Below, piece by piece: positions 47,350-56,305 of a stretch of DNA of 64,000 nt. Both the position numbers and the translations under genes were made by a program. How positions within the stretch are numbered: position 1 is the first letter of the stretch; every line of letters begins with the position of its first letter. The notes under the pieces were generated by a model. That model had not been told where the DNA came from, made no database searches, and saw only the letters and a program-made list of their open reading frames with translations. The DNA comes from SKPT01 sp040905445. Lineage in GTDB: Bacteria; Planctomycetota; Phycisphaerae; Phycisphaerales; Phycisphaeraceae. The stretch is from positions 1 through 64,000 of the forward strand of contig JBBDRN010000034.1 of NCBI GenBank assembly GCA_040905445.1. The letters run 5' to 3'.

Positions 47350-47516
47350 GGCTGGCCTACAGGATGCGCCGGATCGGGTCGCGAGGCAAGCGCGGGGGGT
47401 GGTGTTCGCGCGATTTTAGTCCCCTTGCAGGTCCGTCTCAAACAGCGTTGCGCGGCGTTGAGGCGGTGCGTCGGCGCTGGAGCGTTTGGCAGGAGCGAGC
47501 GGGTAGAGGCTCCGCC

Positions 47517-47585
47517 GTAGGGTCCGCTGGGCGGACCTTCTGACGGACGCGGCCCGTTGATCGTGGTCCGCACAGCGGACCCTAC
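47517..47585. repeat. GGTCCGC repeat element, copy 2
   Basis: GTAGGGTCCGCTG (47517-47529) and CAGCGGACCCTAC (47573-47585) are perfect inverted ends. Each end also forms its own hairpin (GGTCCGC...GCGGACC). The right end overlaps the stop of the QDDGSW-repeat gene. Confidence 0.8.
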
Positions 47586-48766
47586 CGCAGGGCGTAGGTC
47601 AGCGCCAGGAGAGCGTAGGCGGTGGTGAGGTTCGGGTCGCCTTCCATCCACCGGTCGGCGGGGTTGGTCCAGGAGCCGTCGTCGTTCTGTAGCTCCAGGA
47701 GCTGGTCGACGAGATCGGCCCGCCAGCGACGCTGCTCGCCCGCGGCAGTGGCGATCGTGGGCTCGCCCCAGGCGTGCAGGGCGCGTGCGAAGGTGTGGTA
47801 GTAGTAGTAGAGGCCCTGGTGCTGGACGTCGGCGGGCATGCCGGGGTTGCGTTCGAGGGTGTAGTTGTCGCGGATCCAGTCGAGGGCGGCGAGGACGCGC
47901 GGGTCGTCGCGGTCGAGGTCGGCGTAGAGGTAGCTCTTGAAGCCGGCATAGGTCATCGAGCCGTAGCTGCGCAGGCCGGAGACGGGTTGGCCTTCGCGGC
48001 CGCGTTCGACCTGGTCGGGGTTGGCCATCGACTGGGGCGTGCCGATGTGGTCGCTGTCGATGCTGGTGGCATAGATGAACCCGCCGTCGCGCTCGACGGT
48101 GTCGGCGTCGAACATGTCGTTGGCGTCGTGGCCCTGGAGGCGGGAGATGAACGCGACGGCCTGCTGGTAGGCGGGGTCGTCGCAGGCGACGCCGGAGTCG
48201 TAGAGGGCCTGGACCATCGTCTGGACGTTGGAGAGGTCGGGCCTGCCGTGGTTGCCGTAGCCGACGCCGCCGTAGAACGGGTGGCTTTCGTCGATCGGGT
48301 TGCCCTGCGGGTCGACGTCGCCGACGGACCACTGCAGCTCGCGCAGGAAGGCTTGGGCGCCGGCGACGGCTTCGCTGACGCCGGGTCGGTGGGTCAGCTC
48401 CGCGAGGGTCGAGAGGGAGATGGCGGTGTTGTAGTTGGCGAGGATGCGGTCGTAGATGCCGCCGTCGTCCTGGACGTGGTCGAGGAGGAATTCGACGCCG
48501 GCGTCGACGGCGGGGTCGCTGTCGGAGATGCCCGGCTGCTCGATCATGGCGAGGACGATCATGGCCGTGATCGCCGGGCCCGCGGGCTCGGGCGACCAGC
48601 TCCCGTCGTCGTTCTGGGCGTCGCGCAGGTAGGCGACGGCGCGGTCGATGGCCGCGCTGGCGGCATGGTAACGCTCGTCGTCGAGGGCGCGGGCGGGCGT
48701 GGCGGCGAGTGCGGCCAGCAAACCGACGAGACAGGCGACGGCGAGGGGGCGGGGGAGGGCTGCCAT
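47582..48766 (-). CDS. Secreted prenyltransferase/squalene-cyclase-fold repeat protein
   Basis: 394 residues. A signal peptide (PLAVACLVGLLAALAATPAR, then ALDD) precedes an alpha/alpha-toroid made of repeats with the QDDGSW-type turn: LRDAQNDDGSWSPE, LLDHVQDDGGIYD and LLELQNDDGSWTNP. Catalytic Asp motifs of squalene-hopene cyclase (DxDD) are not evident, so it is probably a secreted toroid protein without cyclase activity. TACAAT lies 7 bases before ATG 48766, suggesting a leaderless message; no Shine-Dalgarno sequence is visible. Confidence 0.82.
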   Translation of the reverse strand: MAALPRPLAVACLVGLLAALAATPARALDDERYHAASAAIDRAVAYLRDAQNDDGSWSPEPAGPAITAMIVLAMIEQPGISDSDPAVDAGVEFLLDHVQDDGGIYDRILANYNTAISLSTLAELTHRPGVSEAVAGAQAFLRELQWSVGDVDPQGNPIDESHPFYGGVGYGNHGRPDLSNVQTMVQALYDSGVACDDPAYQQAVAFISRLQGHDANDMFDADTVERDGGFIYATSIDSDHIGTPQSMANPDQVERGREGQPVSGLRSYGSMTYAGFKSYLYADLDRDDPRVLAALDWIRDNYTLERNPGMPADVQHQGLYYYYHTFARALHAWGEPTIATAAGEQRRWRADLVDQLLELQNDDGSWTNPADRWMEGDPNLTTAYALLALTYALR

Positions 48767-48773
48767 GGTGCCG

Positions 48774-48779
48774 ATTGTA
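48774..48779 (-). promoter_or_regulatory. -10 box 7 bases from the repeat-protein start
   Basis: TACAAT-CGGCACC-ATG on the minus strand. Confidence 0.55.
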
Positions 48780-48862
48780 GCGGCTGGGGCGATGGTGACG
48801 CCCCCACGGCCCGGGCCGGGCAAGCCGCGGGAGAAGCATTTACGTGGGCGTGGTGCGGGAGG

Positions 48863-48868
48863 TATGAT
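48863..48868 (+). promoter_or_regulatory. Putative -10 box (TATGAT) of the GH16 gene
   Basis: TATGAT lies 41 bases before ATG 48910, in the 143-base gap between divergent genes. Confidence 0.4.
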
Positions 48869-48909
48869 TAGAGATGCGTTTTGCACCATTCGGGGAGGGA
48901 GGTCCAGGC

Positions 48910-49977
48910 ATGAAGCATTCGAGCAGTGTCGTGGCGGGCGCGTTGGCCGCCGGTCTTGTCCATGTTGTGCTGGCGAGCCCGGCCGCGGCCGTTGACCCGT
49001 CGCAGTACGACTTCTTCGAGGACTGGAGCAACGGCATCAACACGAGCAAGTGGCGCGTGGCCACCTGGTCCGAGCACGGCGGCCAGACCGGGCGGGACCG
49101 CACCTACGTCGAGGACGGCAAGCTGAACATGGTCTTCGTCAACGACCCCGACGAAGGCTATCTCAGCTCCGCCATCCAGACGATCAAGGAGGACTTCGGC
49201 TTCGGTCGGTGGGAGTCGAGCCTCAAGCCCTCCGACGTGCCCGGCGTGCTCAACTCGATGTACACCATTGACTGGAGCGGCGGCCTGGGTCAGCAGCAGC
49301 CGACGCGGCAGGAGATCGACATCGAGTTCCTGACCCGCACCTTCGACGACCAGTACCCCGGCGAGGTGTGGCTGGCGATGCACGCGAGCGGCAAGCAGTC
49401 GACCCACGGCACACACCCGCTCGATCTCAACCCGTCCGAGCAGTTCAACACCTGGGGCTTCGAGATCCGCCCCACGCACCTGGAGTACTTCGTCAACGAC
49501 CAGGTGCTGTTCACGTATGTTTATGCCGAGAACGACATCGCCTTCGATGCGCCTTACATGCTCAAGTACAACGTCTGGACGAGCACGGGGTGGTGGATCG
49601 ATGGCCCGCCGCCGCCGGGCGTGGAGACGACCTACCAGATCGACTGGGTCGGCTTCACGGAGCTCGAGAACCTTGGGCCGATGGCGGCCGACAGCAACGT
49701 CGACGGCGGCCGCGACGCCACGGACGTGGCGGCGTTCGTGCTGGCGCTGACGAACCCGGCGGCATACGAGGCGACGTACGGCGTGGACCCGGCCGCTGCG
49801 GGCGACGTCAACGGCGACGGCGTGCTGGATGCCCTGGACGTCGTGGGGTTCGTAACCCTGATCACCAACCATGCGGTGCCGGCGCCGGTGGGGTCGGCGG
49901 TGCCGGAGCCGGGCACATTGGCGCTGGTGGGGCTGGGCGCGCTGATGTTCCTGCGGCGGGACCGGCGGGCGTGGTGA
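48910..49977 (+). CDS. Secreted GH16 glycosidase with dockerin-like repeats and PEP-CTERM tail
   Basis: 355 residues. A signal peptide (VVAGALAAGLVHVVLASPAA) leads to a GH16 jelly roll. The catalytic motif EIDIEF has E135 as nucleophile, D137, and E139 as acid/base. WRVATWSEHGG, GRWESSLKPSD and WGFEIRPTHLEYFVND are typical strands; the target may be a beta-1,3- or beta-1,4-galactan or glucan. Two EF-hand/dockerin-like loops follow (DSNVDGGRDATDVAAF and GDVNGDGVLDALDVVGF). The tail VPEPGTLALVGLGALMFLRR is a PEP-CTERM signal. ATG 48910 has AGGGAGG upstream. Confidence 0.9.
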   Translation: MKHSSSVVAGALAAGLVHVVLASPAAAVDPSQYDFFEDWSNGINTSKWRVATWSEHGGQTGRDRTYVEDGKLNMVFVNDPDEGYLSSAIQTIKEDFGFGRWESSLKPSDVPGVLNSMYTIDWSGGLGQQQPTRQEIDIEFLTRTFDDQYPGEVWLAMHASGKQSTHGTHPLDLNPSEQFNTWGFEIRPTHLEYFVNDQVLFTYVYAENDIAFDAPYMLKYNVWTSTGWWIDGPPPPGVETTYQIDWVGFTELENLGPMAADSNVDGGRDATDVAAFVLALTNPAAYEATYGVDPAAAGDVNGDGVLDALDVVGFVTLITNHAVPAPVGSAVPEPGTLALVGLGALMFLRRDRRAW

Positions 49978-50007
49978 GTGCGGCGGGGGGTGTGGCGGGC
50001 GCGAGGC

Positions 50008-50109
50008 GTAGAGTCCGCTGTGCGGACGCTCCGCGACCCGTGGTAATCGTCAACCGGTAGCCGGCGCGGCGGTTGCTGGCGCCGAGAAGGTCCGCACAGC
50101 GGACCCTAC
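50008..50109. repeat. GGTCCGC repeat element, copy 3
   Basis: GTAGAGTCCGCTGTGCGGAC (50008-50027) and GGTCCGCACAGCGGACCCTA (50089-50108) are inverted with one mismatch. The interior of about 60 bases is gene-free. It separates the convergent GH16 and GT2 genes. Confidence 0.8.
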
Positions 50110-50120
50110 ATTGATCGCGC

Positions 50121-51032
50121 TCACGCCGCGTGCAGGCGGTGGGGGCCTGTCTCGTTCGCGTCGCGGCTGAGCAGCATCCGCCGATAGTGGGCGTAGCCCA
50201 GCCACCAGGGGTGACGCAGCAGTTGCTGCCAGAGGATGCGGCGGGTGTCGTCGCGGCGGGCCTCGGCTTCGGCGAGGGTGTAGATGCAGCGCCGCTCATC
50301 GCAGTTGCGCGCAAGCTGCGCCTGTTCCCGCCGCGGCAGATGGCGCGCGTGGCGGGCGGCGACGTCGATGAACTCCCGGCCCTGGCGCAGGACTTCGCGC
50401 ATCGAGCGCACGGCGGGCGATTCGTGCCGCGCGGCCAACGGCAGGCTCGCGATGCCGGGGCTGAGCCCGCGGCCGAGCAGCCGGGCGTGCAGGTCGTAGT
50501 CGAAGGCGTAGCGGTAATGGGCGTCGAACGCGTCGTCGCCGTCGAGCAACTCGCGGCGGTAGAAGCAGGCGGCCCGGGGCAGCACGCCCGAGTCGTGGGC
50601 GAGGAAGCTCACGAGCGAGTTGGGCGGTTCGGCGCGGACCTGCCCGAGCTGCTCGTCATGCGGGCCGAGGTCGACGCAGTCGCCGACGAGCCAGCGCGGG
50701 CCGGCGTCGTCGTCGAGGCGGTCGGCGACCTCGTGCAGGGTGTGGGGCAGGTAGACGTCGTCGCTGGGCAGAATGCCGACGATGTCGCCGCGGGCGCGGG
50801 CGAGCGCGGCGTTGATCGCCTCGGCGGGGCCGGCGTCTGGTTCGCTGCGCCAGGAGGCGAGCTCGTCGGCGTAGCGCTCGATGATGTCGAGGCTGTCGTC
50901 ACGCGAGCCGCCGTCGGCGACGATGTACTCAACGTCCGGATAATCCTGGTCAAGCACGCTGCAGATCGTGCGCTCCAGGTAGGCGGCGTTGTTGAGGTTC
51001 GGCGTGATGATGGTGAAGGTGGGTCGCGTCAT
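50121..51032 (-). CDS. Glycosyltransferase family 2
   Basis: 303 residues of GT-A fold. TIITPNLNNAAYLERTICSV and VEYIVADGGSRDDSLDII form the nucleotide-sugar site. ILPSDDVYLPHTLHE contains the DxD-like metal site. A helical C-terminal region follows (RDDTRRILWQQLLRHPWWLG), with no membrane segment. It probably adds a sugar to a surface polysaccharide; donor and acceptor are unknown. ATG 51032 has GAGGCG upstream. Confidence 0.88.
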   Translation of the reverse strand: MTRPTFTIITPNLNNAAYLERTICSVLDQDYPDVEYIVADGGSRDDSLDIIERYADELASWRSEPDAGPAEAINAALARARGDIVGILPSDDVYLPHTLHEVADRLDDDAGPRWLVGDCVDLGPHDEQLGQVRAEPPNSLVSFLAHDSGVLPRAACFYRRELLDGDDAFDAHYRYAFDYDLHARLLGRGLSPGIASLPLAARHESPAVRSMREVLRQGREFIDVAARHARHLPRREQAQLARNCDERRCIYTLAEAEARRDDTRRILWQQLLRHPWWLGYAHYRRMLLSRDANETGPHRLHAA

Positions 51033-51333
51033 GGGGCGCCTCGTGGTGGAGATGGCGATCGGTCGGATGACAAGAGGACTATCGGCCGCGGCACAGGCGG
51101 ACTGAAGCGCCTTGCTTGCCTGATCGATACAGGCGGGCGTTTGGGTGTGCGGATCGGCAAACGGCACGCGCCGGTTATCGGTCCCGCGCGTGTTCAACAT
51201 CGCGGCTGGACCATGGTACGATCGCAGTGCCTGGCGACGGCGCATATGGATGAGCTCCGCAGTTCCACAAGGCGTGGCGCCCGGGCACTGGTGGACAAGT
51301 CACCCTTTCCGAAGCCTTGTGTTGGAGTGACGC
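51033..51333 (+). other. Divergent intergenic region
   Basis: It holds the upstream regions of GT2 (minus) and the BNR protein (plus). A TACGAT box at 51217-51222 may be the -10 of the BNR gene, with a leader of about 110 bases. No small gene is seen. Confidence 0.5.
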
Positions 51334-52665
51334 ATGACGTATCCCCGCATTCCCGGTTATCGCGCGATCTGGTTCGACCTCGGCCAGCGGACCGAGTTCG
51401 GCTCCAAGTACTCCGGCGCGCTGGCGACCTACACGTCCAACCACGTGCCGCTGGCGGTCTACGCGCCCGAGGTGAACAAGACGTTCTTCGTCTACGGCGG
51501 CACGCCCGCGGCCGATGAGCGCCACCTGCTGTGCATGCTCGGCTGTTACGACCACAACACCGGCGAGCTGCCGCAGCCCGTCGTCGTGCACGACAAGCAA
51601 GGCGTCGACGACCCGCATGACAACCCGGTGCTGCAGATCGGGCCCGATGGGCGGTTGTGGGTCTTCGTCGCCGGGCGCGGGCGCACGCGGCCGGGCTTCG
51701 TCTATCGCGGCGTCGAGCCCTACAGCATTGACAACTTCGAGCTGCTGCGCGAGGCGGAGATCTGCTATCCCCAACCGTGGTGGGGGGCGGATGGCCGGTT
51801 GCTGCTGCTGTTGACGAAGTACACCGGCGTGCGCGAGCTGTACTGGAGCGTGACGAGCGACGGCGTGACGTGGAGCGAAGACCGCAAGCTCGCCGGCATG
51901 GGCGGCCACTACCAGGTCAGCGACGCGCGCGGTGGGCGCGTCATCACCGCCTTCCAGATGCACCCCGAGGGAAACGTCGACCGGCGCACCAACCTCTATT
52001 TCACGCAGTCCGACGACGTGGGCGAGACGTGGCGCAACGTGCAGGGCGACGTGCTCGACCTCCCCCTGACCGACCCGCACGGGCCGGCGCTGGTGCGCGA
52101 TTACGCCAGCGAGGGCTTGCTCGTGTACTTGCACGACATCAACTTCGACGCGGCGGGCAACCCGGTGGTGCTCTACATCACGAGCCGGGACTGGCGGCCG
52201 GGGCCGAGCGGCGACCCGCGCACGTGGACGGTCGCGCATTGGCGCGGCGACAAGTGGGCGTTTCACGAGATCACGACGTCAACGCACAACTATGATTGCG
52301 GGTGCATCCATGTCGAGGCGGATGGCACGTGGCGCGTGATCGGGCCGACGGAAACGGGGCCGCAGCACTGGGGCACGGGCGGCGAGATCGCGATGTGGGT
52401 CAGCGACGACCAGGGGACGACGTGGCGCAAGACGCGGCAGCTCACGGCCAACAGCGTGTACAACCACGCCTACGTGCGTCGGCCGGTCAACGCGCACCGC
52501 GAGTTCTACGGCTACTGGTCGGATGGTGATCCGGACGCGTTCTCGCCGTCGCGGCTGCATTTCGTGGATCAGCAGGGCGAGCGCGTGCGCCGCCTGCCGA
52601 ATGAGATGACCGCCGCGGCGCAACCGCCCGAGGTTGTCGATTGCAGCAGCGACGCACAGGTTTAA
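51334..52665 (+). CDS. BNR-repeat (sialidase-like propeller) protein
   Basis: 443 residues, without a signal peptide. Asp-box-like repeats of a beta-propeller are visible: SVTSDGVTWSEDRKL, YFTQSDDVGETWRNVQG and WVSDDQGTTWRKTRQL. An additional VDDPHDNPVLQIGPDGRLWV segment matches BNR-4-type proteins. Such proteins bind or process polysaccharides; catalytic residues cannot be assigned. ATG 51334 has TTGGAG upstream. It neighbours other carbohydrate genes. Confidence 0.82.
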   Translation: MTYPRIPGYRAIWFDLGQRTEFGSKYSGALATYTSNHVPLAVYAPEVNKTFFVYGGTPAADERHLLCMLGCYDHNTGELPQPVVVHDKQGVDDPHDNPVLQIGPDGRLWVFVAGRGRTRPGFVYRGVEPYSIDNFELLREAEICYPQPWWGADGRLLLLLTKYTGVRELYWSVTSDGVTWSEDRKLAGMGGHYQVSDARGGRVITAFQMHPEGNVDRRTNLYFTQSDDVGETWRNVQGDVLDLPLTDPHGPALVRDYASEGLLVYLHDINFDAAGNPVVLYITSRDWRPGPSGDPRTWTVAHWRGDKWAFHEITTSTHNYDCGCIHVEADGTWRVIGPTETGPQHWGTGGEIAMWVSDDQGTTWRKTRQLTANSVYNHAYVRRPVNAHREFYGYWSDGDPDAFSPSRLHFVDQQGERVRRLPNEMTAAAQPPEVVDCSSDAQV

Positions 52666-52680
52666 AGCGCGTTCAATCCA

Positions 52681-52773
52681 ACCATAAGGGGGTGCCATGG
52701 ATGGCTTGTCCACCAGCGTCCGCCGTCCGCGAAGCCCCGGTGGGCACGCCATCGGCGCCACCCCGCTTATGGT
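52681..52773. repeat. Imperfect inverted repeat ACCATAAG...CTTATGGT
   Basis: ACCATAAGGGGGTGCCATGG (52681) is imperfectly inverted against CGCCACCCCGCTTATGGT (ending 52773). The right arm supplies the TAA stop of the membrane-protein gene. Confidence 0.65.
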
Positions 52774-53297
52774 CGCGTGCTGCGGCGCAGTCCAGCGACC
52801 ATCGCTCCGGCAACGGCGAGCGCTGCGCCGGCGGCCCAGACCCAGCCGATGAGCTTCGCACCGCCGACCTCCACGTATAGCACGCGAGCGGCGTGGTGCC
52901 ATGACACGATTTCCACGGCGTAGGCCGCGAGCACGACGGCGAGGCCGGCGTGGGCGAGCGCGACTGCGACGCCGCCGGCGCGTGCGGCCCGGGCGATCCA
53001 CCAGCCGGCGACGGCCGCCGCGACGGGGGCGAGCAGCAGCAGGACGAGCGTCTGCACACCGCGACGCTGGTCGTACCAGTCGGCATCGCGGGCCCGGCCG
53101 CGGACGAGGTCGGTGATGTCGAACCGCGTGCCGACGAGGATGTCGATCCACAGCAGCGCGAACGCGGCGGTGGCGATGAGCCACCAGCGGCCTGCGCCAG
53201 CACCGCGCCGTCCGGGCGTCGGGCGGGCGAACGTGGCGGCGAACGCGCATGCCACGGCCGCCGCGGCGAAGGCGATCAGACCCAGCTCACGCGTCAC
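52767..53297 (-). CDS. Hypothetical multi-pass membrane protein
   Basis: 176 residues with five hydrophobic segments: about 5-24 (LGLIAFAAAAVACAFAATFA), 38-55, 83-103 (LVLLLLAPVAAAVAGWWIAR), 111-131 and 148-168. One polar loop (GTRFDITDLVRGRARDADWY) separates the second and third. The family is not recognised. GTG 53297 has GAGGTG upstream. Palindromic repeats lie on both sides of the gene (52681-52773 and 53418-53442). Confidence 0.65.
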   Translation of the reverse strand: MTRELGLIAFAAAAVACAFAATFARPTPGRRGAGAGRWWLIATAAFALLWIDILVGTRFDITDLVRGRARDADWYDQRRGVQTLVLLLLAPVAAAVAGWWIARAARAGGVAVALAHAGLAVVLAAYAVEIVSWHHAARVLYVEVGGAKLIGWVWAAGAALAVAGAMVAGLRRSTRP

Positions 53298-53417
53298 GGC
53301 GACACCTCGCCGCGGCGTGTGCCAAGGGCGTGGGCGGTGCGGTGGCCATCACCAGGTGTCGGGTGGAAGGAACAGCCCGATAAGCGTCCATGCGCGAGGC
53401 TCCGTCCAAAATGGGAG

Positions 53418-53442
53418 CCACGGGTGGCTTGCCCACCCGTGG
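53418..53442. repeat. CCACGGGTGG-CTTGC-CCACCCGTGG hairpin
   Basis: A perfect 10-bp stem with 5-base loop, 14 bases before the GH88-like stop. It may act as a terminator for that minus-strand gene and resembles the repeat at 52681-52773. Confidence 0.7.
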
Positions 53443-53455
53443 TTCAACGCAGAGC

Positions 53456-54853
53456 CTACGGTTGATCGAAGAACGTGGGATACGGCCCGCCGTCGCCCAT
53501 GCGCTTGATGAGGTTGGCGAGCTCCAGCAGGTGGTAGTCGCCCCACATGCTCGACTCGTGGCAGGGGGCTTTGCGGCCCCTCGGCACGTTGTCCCAGCCG
53601 TTGGGCCGGTGGTAGATCGAGTGCAGCAGCAGGCCCTGGTGGCTGTCCTCGGTGGCGAGGTAGGGCTCGGCGAAGAGCGTGCGGGCGATGGTCAGGCCCG
53701 CCTGCCTGTAGCGCTGGCCCTTGCGGCCTCCGAGGTATTGGCCGAGGCGGATGAGCCCCTGTGCGGTGATGGCGCTGGCGGTCGAGTCGACCGGCTCGTG
53801 GTCGTTGTAGGGCTCGGCGGGCGCGTGGCGCCAGTCGCCGAGGTTCACGAGCCCCGGCGCGCCGTCGTCCCAGTAGGTGATGCCGTCGGGCGTGGCGCAG
53901 TCGTCGATATAGTGGTCGGCGGTGGCGCGGGCGGCTTTTTCAAAGACGTTGACGACGTCGGACTTGCTCAGGCCGCAGGCTTTCTTGATCTCGTTGGTGT
54001 TGAGCGTCTTGAGAAACTCGAGCTCTTCGGCGTAGCCGACGACGGCCCAGGCGAGGCCGCGCGTCCACGTGCTGAAGGGTGAGTAGCCCTGCTGCGTCGA
54101 TCGGCAACGGAACTGGCCGTCGTTGCGGTTGAAGATGCCTTCGTGGGCGGTGCGGCCGCGGACGTCGTAGGTGTGCTGGGACTCGCCGAAGAAGACGATG
54201 TACTTCGCGGTCGTGAGCGCGTGGGCGATGGTGCGGCCGAGGAGGTTGATCTTTTCGTCGTGCTCGCCCATGAGCACGTGGCCGAGCTGGTGCGCGACGC
54301 CGAGGATGCGGATCGTGCGCATGGTGTCGATGAACAGCGACTGCGGGCCGTTGAATGAGCAGATGTAGCCGCCGCCGTCCATCGGGTCTTCGTCGGCGGT
54401 GGTGGACCATCGTGCGGCCTGGACGGCGCCGCTGGTTTTGATGGCCATCTCGTAGAAGTTCTTTTCCCACGCGTCGTGGGGGATGCGGCCTTCGAGCATG
54501 AGTCGGCGGAGATTGCCATAGGTCGAGAGGTTGTTGAAGCCGTGGTCGTGGACGCCGACGTGCGAGACGTGCGGGGCCATGAGCTCGAGCGTACGTGTGC
54601 GGCCGAGCTCGAGCATTTCACCATCGCCGGTGGCGTCGAAGGTGAGGATGGCGCAGCCGTACTGGAAGCCCTGGGTCCACTCGGTCCAGCCGCGGGTGGC
54701 GTATTTGCCGTTGACGGTGTAGACGGGCGTGCCCTTGCTGGCGTCCCAGGTGCGGTCGATGTCGCGGGCCTTTTGCCCGGCGAGCTTGAAGACGCGCTGG
54801 ATGGCAGTCTGGAGGTCAGCGGGCTTGAGCTTGTCGTCGATCTGGATGGACAA
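53456..54853 (-). CDS. GH88-like unsaturated glucuronyl hydrolase
   Basis: 465 residues, an alpha/alpha-barrel glycosidase removing unsaturated uronic acids from products of polysaccharide lyases. Family features are HVGVHDHGFNNLSTYGN (the HDxGF motif), DGGGYICSFNGPQSLFIDTM, WTRGLAWAVVGYAEELEFL and PVDSTASAITAQGLIRLGQY. There is no signal peptide, so a cytoplasmic role on imported oligosaccharides is likely. The start is TTG 54853, chosen because GAAGGA precedes it and no ATG is suitably placed. It implies degradation of a uronate-containing polysaccharide. Confidence 0.85.
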   Translation of the reverse strand: MSIQIDDKLKPADLQTAIQRVFKLAGQKARDIDRTWDASKGTPVYTVNGKYATRGWTEWTQGFQYGCAILTFDATGDGEMLELGRTRTLELMAPHVSHVGVHDHGFNNLSTYGNLRRLMLEGRIPHDAWEKNFYEMAIKTSGAVQAARWSTTADEDPMDGGGYICSFNGPQSLFIDTMRTIRILGVAHQLGHVLMGEHDEKINLLGRTIAHALTTAKYIVFFGESQHTYDVRGRTAHEGIFNRNDGQFRCRSTQQGYSPFSTWTRGLAWAVVGYAEELEFLKTLNTNEIKKACGLSKSDVVNVFEKAARATADHYIDDCATPDGITYWDDGAPGLVNLGDWRHAPAEPYNDHEPVDSTASAITAQGLIRLGQYLGGRKGQRYRQAGLTIARTLFAEPYLATEDSHQGLLLHSIYHRPNGWDNVPRGRKAPCHESSMWGDYHLLELANLIKRMGDGGPYPTFFDQP

Positions 54854-54924
54854 TGGTCGGTCCTTCGAGTGTCGCCACGAATGAAGAAAGCGAAAGATAT
54901 CACAGAGCGTGCTGTGGTTGTTCC

Positions 54925-55329
54925 TTAGCTGCCGTACACCTTGCCGGGGTCGAAGACGCGCTGCTCGACGAACGCGAGGCGGCCCCGGTCGTCGGCGGCG
55001 CGGTAGAAGCAGGTGTGGTAGCCGGCGTGGCAGGCCGGGCCGTGCGCCTTGCAGCGCAGCAGGACGGTGTCCTGGTCGCAGTCGACGCGGGCTTCGACGA
55101 CCTCCTGCGTGTGGCCGGACGACTCGCCCTTGACCCACATCCGGTCGCGCGATCGCGAGTAGAACGTGGCTTTGCGCGTGCGCAGGGTCTGGTCGAGCGC
55201 GGCCTGGTTCATCCAGCCCATCATCAGCACCTCGCCCGTGTCCGCGTTCTGAACAATCGCGGGGACGAGGCCCTGGTCGTTGAACTTGACGTCAAGGGTG
55301 GTCGAGGTCTCGCGGTCGGCGGCGGGCAT
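54925..55329 (-). CDS. hisI: Phosphoribosyl-AMP cyclohydrolase
   Basis: Third step of histidine synthesis, opening the adenine ring of PR-AMP. 134 residues, a single HisI domain without the HisE pyrophosphohydrolase. VDCDQDTVLLRCKAHGPACH contains the DxDxD magnesium motif and zinc cysteines, and AGYHTCFYR provides the last cysteine. LMMGWMNQAALDQTLRTRKA and RDRMWVKGESSGHTQEV are also diagnostic. ATG 55329 has AAAGG upstream. A TATAAT box at 55372-55377 predicts a leader of about 36 bases. Confidence 0.95.
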   Translation of the reverse strand: MPAADRETSTTLDVKFNDQGLVPAIVQNADTGEVLMMGWMNQAALDQTLRTRKATFYSRSRDRMWVKGESSGHTQEVVEARVDCDQDTVLLRCKAHGPACHAGYHTCFYRAADDRGRLAFVEQRVFDPGKVYGS

Positions 55330-55657
55330 GGGGGGCCTTTTCGCAAGGTGGTTGGGCTTGTGGGGGGGCGAATTATACAGGCTCCACCCGCCCGCCGCGC
55401 GACGACGAGTCGCCCGGCGGGGTGGGGCGGGGTGCGAGGCTGACCCTTGACCGGGATCAGCCGGCCTTGTCATACTGATGGAGGCCGTTCCCGCCACGGC
55501 GAGGCCGCGACTCATCCTCTCGCCACGCGGCGGAGGTCCGCAGCCCGCAAGCCCTGCCCGGCTCCCTCTCCGTTCTGCCCGACCCTTCAGACCTGACAGT
55601 GGCCCCATGCGCGGTGCATGGCCCGTCAGCGTCCGGTTTCCTTCAACCAGGAGAAGC
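55330..55657. other. Divergent intergenic region hisI / PEP-CTERM gene
   Basis: It contains the minus-strand TATAAT (55372-55377) of hisI. No other gene is supported; the promoter of the PEP-CTERM gene is not obvious. Confidence 0.5.
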
Positions 55658-56305
55658 ATGATGAAGCTCAACACCTTGACCACCGTCGGTATCGTCGTGA
55701 TCGCGTTCGCGAGCGCTGCGCAGGGCGCCAAGGTTTCGATCAGCGATGTCACGATCCTTCCGGGTGAGCCGCGCATCATCGAGGTCCCCATTTTGATCTC
55801 GCCAGGGAGCGAGGGCGAGATGATCAGCGGGCTGAACATCTCGTTCACCGCGGGGGTCGCGGGCGACGCCATTCCGATCGTCGACGCGGATCCGCTCCAG
55901 TCGAGCATCGGCACTCCGGAGGAGTTCGACGGCTCGATCTGGGATCCGACATACTTCGGCGCGTCGGGTACGCCCGCTGTTCATGCGGTGTTTTCGACCG
56001 TCGCGCGCGCGGCCGTACCGCTGCAGGTTCTGGCTGATGGTACGATTATCACCTACACGCTCGACACGACCGCGCTGCCGCTCGGCACGTACCTGCTGGA
56101 TCCGAACCACATCGATCCCGTCAGCGGTGTGGGTACGAGCGCGTTCCTCACGGGGCCGGGCGGCGGCATCGTGCCGGTGCCGTTGACCTTCGACGCGGGC
56201 ATGCTGAACATCGTGCCCGAGCCGACGACGGCGACGCTTCTGGGCGCCCTCGTTGTGACGGCCCTGGTGGCGACGCGGCGATCGCGGCGCGGCATGGTCG
56301 CCTGA
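55658..56305 (+). CDS. Secreted PEP-CTERM protein, cohesin-like
   Basis: 215 residues. A signal peptide (MMKLNTLTTVGIVVIAFASA, then AQGA) is followed by a beta-rich domain, VTILPGEPRIIEVPILISPG, GLNISFTAGVAGDAIPIVDA and LADGTIITYTLDTTALPLGT, whose pattern resembles cohesin-type domains. The tail is NIVPEP, ATLLGALVVTALVA, TRRSRR: a PEP-CTERM sorting signal. ATG 55658 has AGGAGAA upstream. Confidence 0.8.
   Translation: MMKLNTLTTVGIVVIAFASAAQGAKVSISDVTILPGEPRIIEVPILISPGSEGEMISGLNISFTAGVAGDAIPIVDADPLQSSIGTPEEFDGSIWDPTYFGASGTPAVHAVFSTVARAAVPLQVLADGTIITYTLDTTALPLGTYLLDPNHIDPVSGVGTSAFLTGPGGGIVPVPLTFDAGMLNIVPEPTTATLLGALVVTALVATRRSRRGMVA

Noticed and set aside
47582..48766. Squalene-hopene cyclase
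   Set aside because: The QDDGSW-type repeats fit, but the length of 394, the signal peptide and lack of a DxDD motif argue against a true cyclase.
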